Part shown: positions 5,680 through 10,856 of the stretch, piece after piece
Numbering within the stretch: the stretch's first letter is position 1
Layout: each line of letters starts with the position of its first letter
Origin: Rhodobacter sp.
GTDB lineage: Bacteria > Pseudomonadota > Alphaproteobacteria > Rhodobacterales > Rhodobacteraceae
Reading direction: 5' to 3'
Assembly (NCBI GenBank): GCA_003536295.1
Contig: DPZQ01000214.1
Location: 1-10,856 of the forward strand
Length of the DNA: 10,856 nucleotides
Notes under the pieces: model-generated
The model's input: the letters and a program-made list of their open reading frames with translations, nothing else
Told to the model about the DNA's origin: nothing
The model's database searches: none
Translations under genes and position numbers: made by a program

Positions 5680-7041
5680 TTAAGGAAACAATTGCGGGGC
5701 GCGTCGCCAAAAGCGCCCCGTCAGCATGACCGCTGCGGCGCAAAGCCCACAGCCAAGCCCAAGCCATAGACCAACTCCGCCCATATTGGCCTTGAATGCC
5801 AAAAGATAGCTTAAGGGAATGCCAATCAACCAATAGCTAAAGACGGCGATGATCATGGGCACTTTTGTATCTTGTAAGCCGCGCAGCAACCCCATTGCCA
5901 TGACCTGCATCGCATCCACAAATTGAAACACCGCCGCCACGGCCAAAAGCCCCACGCCAAAGCGTACAATTTCGGCGGTTTGTGGGTCTGACCGATCTAA
6001 AAACAGGTTCAAAATCTGTTCGGGCCACAGCAAAAAAATCCAAATCACCACCCCCGCAAAAAACGCCGAGAGTAAAAGCGCCATCCAAGCGCCGTCGCGC
6101 AGGCCTCGGGCATCTTTTTCGCCAAACATACGCCCTACGCGGATGGTCGCGGCATTTGACAGGCCCAGATGCACCATAAAGCTCAGCGACGCCGCTTCAA
6201 GCGCGATCCCGTGGGCAGCCAATTGCACCGTGCCAATCCACCCCATCATCAATGCGGCGGCTTGAAACATGCCCCCTTCGGCCAACCCAGCGGCCCCAAT
6301 GGGCCAACCCAAGCGAAACACCCGAGCAAAGGCCTGCCAGTCGGGGCGCCAAAAGCGTTGAAACAAAAAGAAACGACGATAGTCGGGATGTAAAGCAGCG
6401 TAAAGCGCCAAAGCGATGATCGAGAAAAGCTGTACCGCAACCGAGGCAGTGGCGGCCCCCGCCACCCCCAGTTCAGGCGCACCCCAATTACCAAAAACCA
6501 GCATATAATTTAACAAAACATTCAAGAAAACGGCCACAATGGTGATCCAAAGCGCCGCCTTTACCTGCCCAAGCCCGCCCAAATAGCTTTTAAGCACCAT
6601 CACCAGCAAAGCTGGCAAAATCCCTAAACCCGCAATACGCAAATAAATCTGCGCAAAACAGGATACATCCTCAGCCTGCCCCAAGGCGCGCAAGATTGGG
6701 CCCGAGTACCAAAATACCGGATAACAAAGCACCCCAAATAAAATCGACAGCCAAAGCCCCATGCGGGTATCACGCCGCACTTGGGTTTCATCATTTTGCC
6801 CCACGGCGGTGGCCACCATCGGCATGACCGCTTGGCCAAAACCTGATCCAAAAATAAACAGAATAAAAAAGGTCGATGATCCAAGCACCACGGCCGCAAG
6901 CTCGGGCACCCCGTACCAGCCCATCATCACCGTATCGGTAACATGCAGCAGATTTTGCGCAAGGAAACTGCCCACAATAGGCAGACCCAGCGACAAAATC
7001 GCTTTTAGATGAAAGGCTTTGCTTAGGATCTTTGTGCTCAT
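5680..7041 (-). CDS. MATE-family multidrug efflux transporter (NorM-like)
   Basis: An inner-membrane cation-coupled exporter of drugs or metabolites. The 453-residue protein has the family's length and about 12 hydrophobic segments in two similar halves. Counting from the start chosen here, acidic residues fall at D36 (HVTDTVMMGW), E255 (GLAEGGMFQ) and D376 (FQFVDAMQVMAMGLLRGLQD), which correspond closely to the cation-site residues D36, E255 and D371 described for Vibrio NorM. This supports both the NorM-type assignment and the start. The ATG at 7041 has AGGA six bases upstream (7048-7051). A GTG 42 bases earlier keeps the frame but lacks a ribosome binding site. The gene diverges from parE and converges with the aminotransferase gene. 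Its substrate cannot be predicted, and no regulator gene is adjacent. Confidence 0.93.
   Translation of the reverse strand: MSTKILSKAFHLKAILSLGLPIVGSFLAQNLLHVTDTVMMGWYGVPELAAVVLGSSTFFILFIFGSGFGQAVMPMVATAVGQNDETQVRRDTRMGLWLSILFGVLCYPVFWYSGPILRALGQAEDVSCFAQIYLRIAGLGILPALLVMVLKSYLGGLGQVKAALWITIVAVFLNVLLNYMLVFGNWGAPELGVAGAATASVAVQLFSIIALALYAALHPDYRRFFLFQRFWRPDWQAFARVFRLGWPIGAAGLAEGGMFQAAALMMGWIGTVQLAAHGIALEAASLSFMVHLGLSNAATIRVGRMFGEKDARGLRDGAWMALLLSAFFAGVVIWIFLLWPEQILNLFLDRSDPQTAEIVRFGVGLLAVAAVFQFVDAMQVMAMGLLRGLQDTKVPMIIAVFSYWLIGIPLSYLLAFKANMGGVGLWLGLGCGLCAAAVMLTGRFWRRAPQLFP
5695..5720 (-). terminator. GC-rich hairpin at the end of the MATE gene
   Basis: CGGGGCGC (5695-5702) and GCGCCCCG (5713-5720) form a perfect 8-base stem with a 10-base loop inside the last codons of the MATE gene. 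On the minus strand it is followed by CAATTGTTTCCTTAA, a poor T tract, so an intrinsic terminator for the MATE transcript is possible but weak. For the aminotransferase transcript arriving from the other side the stem comes after the stop codon without any T run. Lying between two genes only seven bases apart, it could slow both polymerases. Confidence 0.35.
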
Positions 7042-7067
7042 ATCTTGTCCTAGCCTGCCGATTTGGC

Positions 7068-7112
7068 CCAAACAAGCCCACAAAGCGACAGGCCTTTCTT
7101 TGGTTTGCTTGG
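7068..7112. repeat. Imperfect inverted repeat between the MATE gene and parE
   Basis: CCAAACAAGCC (7068-7078) pairs with GGTTTGCTTGG (7102-7112) with one A-C mismatch and one G-T pair over 11 positions, around a 23-base loop. It lies just upstream of the MATE ribosome binding site in one direction and touches the proposed parE -35 in the other. It could be an operator or an RNA hairpin in the MATE leader; no regulator gene is present to support either. Confidence 0.3.
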
Positions 7113-7141
7113 TTGACCTGCGGCCATTTCCTGCCTATCTC
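7113..7141 (+). promoter_or_regulatory. Putative parE promoter
   Basis: TTGACC (7113-7118, five of six consensus bases) is followed at 17 bases by TATCTC (7136-7141, three of six). This would start transcription near 7148, giving a leader of about 65 bases to the parE start. The -35 and the spacing are good and the -10 is weak. TAGATT (7153-7158) is an alternative -10 with worse spacing. Confidence 0.35.
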
Positions 7142-7148
7142 TGGCTAA

Positions 7149-7164
7149 CCGCTAGATTTAGCGG
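7149..7164 (+). promoter_or_regulatory. Small hairpin or operator in the parE leader
   Basis: CCGCTA (7149-7154) and TAGCGG (7159-7164) form a perfect 6-base inverted repeat with a 4-base loop (GATT). It sits at the predicted parE transcription start, a position where a repressor site or a 5' stabilising hairpin would be effective. Its function is unknown and it may be chance. Confidence 0.25.
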
Positions 7165-7214
7165 CAACCGTTTGCCCCCCCTCTACACCATGTGTTCGAC
7201 CTGAAAGAGCCCTA

Positions 7215-9170
7215 ATGCCAAGTGATCTGCTATCGCAAGCGACCGAAGTCTATGACGCGTCCAGCATCGAGGTTCTGGAAGGGCTTGAACCAGTGCGAAA
7301 GCGCCCTGGCATGTATATCGGCGGTACGGATGAGCGCGCTTTGCACCATTTGGTGGCTGAGGTTTTAGACAACTCGATGGACGAGGCCGTCGCAGGCCAT
7401 GCCACCCGCATCGAGGTTGAGCTGCACGCCGATCATTCCATCACCATTCGCGACAATGGCCGCGGCATTCCCGTTGACCCGCACCCCAAATTCCCGACTA
7501 AATCCGCGTTAGAAGTCATTTTTTGCACACTTCATTCTGGGGGTAAATTTTCGGGCAACACTTATGAAACTTCGGGTGGGCTGCATGGGGTTGGGGCATC
7601 GGTTGTGAATGCGCTTTCGGATGTGATGACCGTCGAGGTCGCCATGAATAAAGAGCTGTACCGCCAAAGTTTTTCGCGCGGTATTCCACAAGGGCCGCTT
7701 GAAAAAGTAGGCCCAACCCAAAATCGGCGCGGCACTTCGGTGATGTTTCACCCTGATGCACAAATATTTGGTGCCTTGCAACTGAAGCCGTCGCGCTTGT
7801 TGAAATTGGTGCGCTCAAAGGCCTACTTGTTTTCGGGCGTTGAAATTCGCTGGAAAACCGCTGTAAATGACGGGGAAACCCCCCTTGAGGCCGTGTTTCA
7901 CTTCCCAGGCGGCTTGTCCGATTATTTGAACGAGCAATTGGCCAAAGTCACCACCTATTCCGAACGCCCTTTTGCAGGTAAAGTGTCTTTTCCCGAAAAA
8001 TTCAACGTGCCAGGCTCGGTCGAATGGGCGATCAATTGGACGCCTGCACGCGATGGTTTTTTGCAAAGTTACTGTAACACCGTGCCCACCCCCGAAGGCG
8101 GCACCCATGAAAGTGGCTTTTGGTCGGCGATTTTAAAGGGCATTCGCGCTTACGGCGAATTGGTGAAAAATCGCAAAGCCGAAAGCATCACGCGTGACGA
8201 TATGTTGGCGGGCGGTTGCGCGGTGATTTCGGTTTTCATCCGCGAGCCGCAGTTTGTGGGCCAAACGAAAGACAGGTTGGCAACTGATGAGGCCGCAAAA
8301 TATGTTGAAAATGCCGTGCGGGACCATTTTGACACATGGCTGGCCAATGACACGAAATCAGCAGGCGCTATTTTGGATTTTTTGGTGCTGCGCGCCGAGG
8401 AACGCCTCAAGCGGCGCGCCGAAAAAGAGACTCAGCGAAAAACCGCCACAAAAAAGCTGCGTTTGCCCGGAAAATTGACTGATTGCACAGCGAAGTCACG
8501 TGCGGGCACCGAACTTTTCATCGTCGAGGGCGACAGTGCGGGTGGCTCGGCCAAAGGCGCGCGCAACCGCGAAAATCAAGCGCTTTTGCCGCTGAAAGGT
8601 AAAATCTTGAACGTGCTGGGCGCAGCCTCGAATAAACTCCATGAAAACAGTGAGATCCGCGATATTTGTGAAGCGTTGGGCGTGCAAATGGGCACCAAAT
8701 TCAACGTGGATGATCTGCGTTATGATAAGATCATCATCATGACCGACGCCGATGTTGACGGGGCCCATATTGCGGCTTTGCTCATGACCTTTTTCTTCAC
8801 GCAAATGCGCCCTCTGATTGACCGTGGTCATCTTTATCTGGCCTGCCCACCGCTTTATCGCCTGACCCAAGGGGCCAAACGACTTTATGTGTCAGATGAT
8901 GCTGAAAAGGATTTACATTTAGGCCAAGGGATCGGTGGAAAAGGTAAAATTGACGTTCAACGTTTCAAAGGTTTAGGCGAGATGGACGCCAAAGACCTGA
9001 AAGAAACCACAATGGACCCCAACAGCCGCAAACTTATTCAAGTCACGCTTGAAGAAGATTTGCCGGGTCAAACCAGTGATCTGGTCGAACGGCTGATGGG
9101 TAAAAAACCTGAAATGCGCTTTCAATATATTCAAGAAAACGCGCGCTTTGTCGAAGATTTAGACCTTTAG
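7215..9170 (+). CDS. parE: DNA topoisomerase IV subunit B
   Basis: ATPase subunit of topoisomerase IV, which pairs with ParC to decatenate daughter chromosomes. The 651-residue protein has the GHKL ATPase domain (AEVLDNSMDEAV with catalytic Glu49 and Asn53; DNGRGIPVD 80-88; GGLHGVGASVVNALS 121-135), the transducer domain ending in QTKDRL (350-355), and the TOPRIM domain (FIVEGDSAGGSAKGARNR 435-452 with Glu438; MTDADVDGAH 509-518). The tail includes VQRFKGLGEMD (581-591). The length and the arginine-rich segment RNRENQALLPLKGK favour ParE over GyrB, which is usually longer in proteobacteria. The ATG at 7215 has GAAAGAG five bases upstream, a modest ribosome binding site. No parC is present in the window, which is usual for this group. 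It ends six bases from the lolD stop. Confidence 0.94.
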   Translation: MPSDLLSQATEVYDASSIEVLEGLEPVRKRPGMYIGGTDERALHHLVAEVLDNSMDEAVAGHATRIEVELHADHSITIRDNGRGIPVDPHPKFPTKSALEVIFCTLHSGGKFSGNTYETSGGLHGVGASVVNALSDVMTVEVAMNKELYRQSFSRGIPQGPLEKVGPTQNRRGTSVMFHPDAQIFGALQLKPSRLLKLVRSKAYLFSGVEIRWKTAVNDGETPLEAVFHFPGGLSDYLNEQLAKVTTYSERPFAGKVSFPEKFNVPGSVEWAINWTPARDGFLQSYCNTVPTPEGGTHESGFWSAILKGIRAYGELVKNRKAESITRDDMLAGGCAVISVFIREPQFVGQTKDRLATDEAAKYVENAVRDHFDTWLANDTKSAGAILDFLVLRAEERLKRRAEKETQRKTATKKLRLPGKLTDCTAKSRAGTELFIVEGDSAGGSAKGARNRENQALLPLKGKILNVLGAASNKLHENSEIRDICEALGVQMGTKFNVDDLRYDKIIIMTDADVDGAHIAALLMTFFFTQMRPLIDRGHLYLACPPLYRLTQGAKRLYVSDDAEKDLHLGQGIGGKGKIDVQRFKGLGEMDAKDLKETTMDPNSRKLIQVTLEEDLPGQTSDLVERLMGKKPEMRFQYIQENARFVEDLDL

Positions 9171-9176
9171 TGCACC

Positions 9177-9857
9177 TTAGGCGATCCGTCCCGCCTCAAG
9201 GCGCACCACGCGGTCCATGCGCGCGGCCAGTTTCATATTATGAGTGGCAATTAGAGCAGAAAGGCCCGTTTCGCGCACCAGACGCATCAGCACCTCAAAT
9301 ACTTGATCCGAGGTTTCAGGGTCAAGATTGCCCGTTGGCTCATCAGCAAGTAAAAGCTTGGGGCCATTTGCAACCGCGCGGCAAAAAGCGACGCGCTGCT
9401 GCTCGCCACCCGATAGGGCTGCGGGGCGGTGATCGGCACGCGCCAACAGACCCATTTGTTCCAACAGATCGCTCGCTGTGCTTTTGGCCTGCTTTTGGCT
9501 TTGCCCGTTGACCAGTTGAGGCAGCATGATGTTTTCAAGAGCCGAAAACTCGGGCAAAAGATGGTGAAACTGATAGATGAAACCCACTTCGTGACACCGA
9601 ATGGCAGTCCGCGCCCGGTCAGATAGGCCCAAAACCGAACGCCCATTCAGCCGCACATCGCCTGCATCGGGCGTATCTAGCAGGCCCGCGATATGCAGCA
9701 AAGTTGACTTACCTGCACCCGAGGGGGCTATCATCCCCACAACCTCACCCGCGTGCAGGGTCAGATCAACTCCACGCAAAACGGGCACCTGATGGGCCAG
9801 ATACTTATTATAGGTCTTTTGCAATTGTGAAATTTCAAGCACGACGGTTTCATTCAT
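9177..9857 (-). CDS. lolD: Lipoprotein-releasing ABC transporter ATP-binding protein LolD
   Basis: ATPase of the LolCDE complex, which extracts outer-membrane-directed lipoproteins from the inner membrane. The 226-residue protein shows Walker A IAPSGAGKST (43-52), the LolD-like Q-loop FIYQFHHLLPEFSALENI (93-110, Gln96), the signature LSGGEQQRVA (148-157), Walker B LLLADEP (168-174, Glu173) and the H-loop histidine in IATHN (203-207, His206). The first glycine of the common GPSGSGKST is alanine here, which is tolerated in this family. I chose the ATG at 9857, which overlaps the permease stop by eight bases (ATGAATGA) and has GAGG about nine bases upstream. An in-frame TTG 15 bases earlier is possible but less likely. 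Translation is probably coupled to the permease gene. Confidence 0.95.
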   Translation of the reverse strand: MNETVVLEISQLQKTYNKYLAHQVPVLRGVDLTLHAGEVVGMIAPSGAGKSTLLHIAGLLDTPDAGDVRLNGRSVLGLSDRARTAIRCHEVGFIYQFHHLLPEFSALENIMLPQLVNGQSQKQAKSTASDLLEQMGLLARADHRPAALSGGEQQRVAFCRAVANGPKLLLADEPTGNLDPETSDQVFEVLMRLVRETGLSALIATHNMKLAARMDRVVRLEAGRIA

Positions 9858-10856
9858 AGCGCAATGCCTCAACAGGGTTAAGACGCGCAGCGCGGCGCGC
9901 GGGAAACAATGTCACAACAAAGGAAAGCCCAAGCGACAGCCCCACCGCCGAGGCCACATCTTGCCACAATAGTTTGGCAGGCAAAGCATAGATGCCCCGT
10001 ACCGAAGCATCCCACGCCTCACCCCCAGAAAGGTAATCGACCAAGGCAAAAATAGGATCGATATAAAGCGCAAAGAAACAGCCAAGCAACACGCCCAAGA
10101 CCGTCCCGATCAAACCCGTGGCCGCCCCGCAGATGAAGAAAATCCGCATTACCGCCCCCTCACTTAGGCCCATTGTGCGCAAAATACCAATGTCGCGGCC
10201 TTTGTTTTTAACCAACATAATCAAGCCAGACACTATATTCATCGTAGCTATCAGCACCAAAATCGACAAGATAATGAACATGACATTATCTTCCATTTTC
10301 AACGCCCGTAAAAAGCTAGAAGCGCCGTCTTTCCAAGTCCAAAGCAAAACATCCCCACCCGCCGCCGCTTGCAACGCGTCGGCATATTGGTCAATTTGGT
10401 CAGGCAAAGAGACCATCACCTCAATTTCATCTGCGATGCCTTCTCGGTTGAAAAAACTTTGCGCCTCGGTAAAGGGCAAGTAGACGCGGGTATGGTCAAT
10501 ATCATAGCGACCGGCCGAAAAAATATAGACGACAGGATAGCTTTTCACCCTTGGGCTGGTACCAAAGGCGGTTTTCACCCCGTCTGGGGCAATCAAACGC
10601 AGCTTATCGCCCACAAGTAACCCCAGTTCTTGCGCGATCCCCTGGCCGATAGCAATGCCGCTCGCAAACTGGGCCAAATCGCCTTTGGCATCGGCCCCTT
10701 GGCCAATACGCGGCAGGCTTGCTAGATTTTCTTGCGACATACCAAAGACTTGAGCACCTAAGTTACGGCCATTAGCGGTGACCATTGCCTGATCTTTGAT
10801 GCCCGGGGCCGCGCGTAAGACGCCTGCCACCGCGCGCAAATTGTCGGCGACTTGAA
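9850..10856 (-). CDS. lolE: Lipoprotein-releasing ABC transporter permease, LolC/LolE type (partial)
   Basis: Membrane subunit of the LolCDE lipoprotein export machine. The reading frame stays open to the window edge, so the N-terminus and first membrane segment are missing; 334 C-terminal residues are visible. They comprise the periplasmic domain (about the first 185 residues, rich in charged and polar residues) and three C-terminal membrane segments: VMFIILSILVLIATMNIVSG, then FFICGAATGLIGTVLGVLLG, and VGLSLGLSFVVTLFPARRAA. Between the first two lies LVKNKGRDIGILRTMG, the coupling-helix region typical of the LolC/E and FtsX family, and the protein ends in PVEALRYE, also typical. Many alphaproteobacteria have a single permease gene of this type next to lolD, so whether to call it LolC, LolE or LolF is arbitrary. 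It overlaps lolD by eight bases. Confidence 0.93.
   Translation of the reverse strand, partial: QVADNLRAVAGVLRAAPGIKDQAMVTANGRNLGAQVFGMSQENLASLPRIGQGADAKGDLAQFASGIAIGQGIAQELGLLVGDKLRLIAPDGVKTAFGTSPRVKSYPVVYIFSAGRYDIDHTRVYLPFTEAQSFFNREGIADEIEVMVSLPDQIDQYADALQAAAGGDVLLWTWKDGASSFLRALKMEDNVMFIILSILVLIATMNIVSGLIMLVKNKGRDIGILRTMGLSEGAVMRIFFICGAATGLIGTVLGVLLGCFFALYIDPIFALVDYLSGGEAWDASVRGIYALPAKLLWQDVASAVGLSLGLSFVVTLFPARRAARLNPVEALRYE

Noticed and set aside
7042..7083. Upstream GTG start adding 14 residues to the MATE protein
   Set aside because: No ribosome binding site precedes it, whereas the ATG at 7041 has AGGA at good spacing and puts the acidic residues at NorM-like positions.

Overview
The window is a stretch of ordinary core chromosome from an alphaproteobacterium, most likely a marine Rhodobacterales (Roseobacter-group) species of fairly low GC. 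The clues are the gene order riboflavin synthase - RibB hybrid - lumazine synthase - nusB, a RibB whose C-terminal RibA-like half lacks the zinc ligands, a small protein resembling the roseobacter DUF6324 family, and the protein sequences themselves. The species assignment is inference; no 16S or other marker is present.

Layout. Positions 1-26 hold the 5' end of a tRNA on the minus strand, cut by the window edge, with a plausible promoter at 37-64. Diverging from it is a 68-residue acidic protein (240-446). Positions 447-1063 are the least explained part: one weak minus-strand ORF (443-736) and a stop-broken minus-strand frame (776-964) with several small inverted repeats. Positions 1064-3843 carry a minus-strand riboflavin operon read ribE > ribB > ribH > nusB; the last three genes overlap or nearly overlap. 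sdhE (4062-4373, minus) lies just upstream of ribE and diverges from an aspartate-type aminotransferase gene (4470-5672, plus). A MATE efflux gene (5680-7041, minus) meets the aminotransferase gene tail to tail and diverges from parE (7215-9170, plus). parE meets, tail to tail, lolD (9177-9857, minus), which follows a LolC/LolE-type permease gene (9850 to the window edge, minus).

How the genes work together. ribE, ribB and ribH cover the late steps of riboflavin synthesis: DHBP formation, lumazine formation and riboflavin formation. GTP cyclohydrolase II and RibD must be encoded elsewhere. NusB is an antitermination factor that travels with ribH. SdhE puts FAD, a riboflavin derivative, onto succinate dehydrogenase, so its place beside ribE is functionally tidy. 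ParE is the ATPase subunit of topoisomerase IV. LolD and LolC/E release lipoproteins from the inner membrane.

I see no mobile element, CRISPR array, phage gene or defence system, and nothing that I would call a new multi-gene system. The best leads are regulatory: a 9-bp hairpin that would mask the ribE ribosome binding site at the end of a long leader, a second pairing option around the ribB ribosome binding site, and the unexplained 600-base segment beside nusB.
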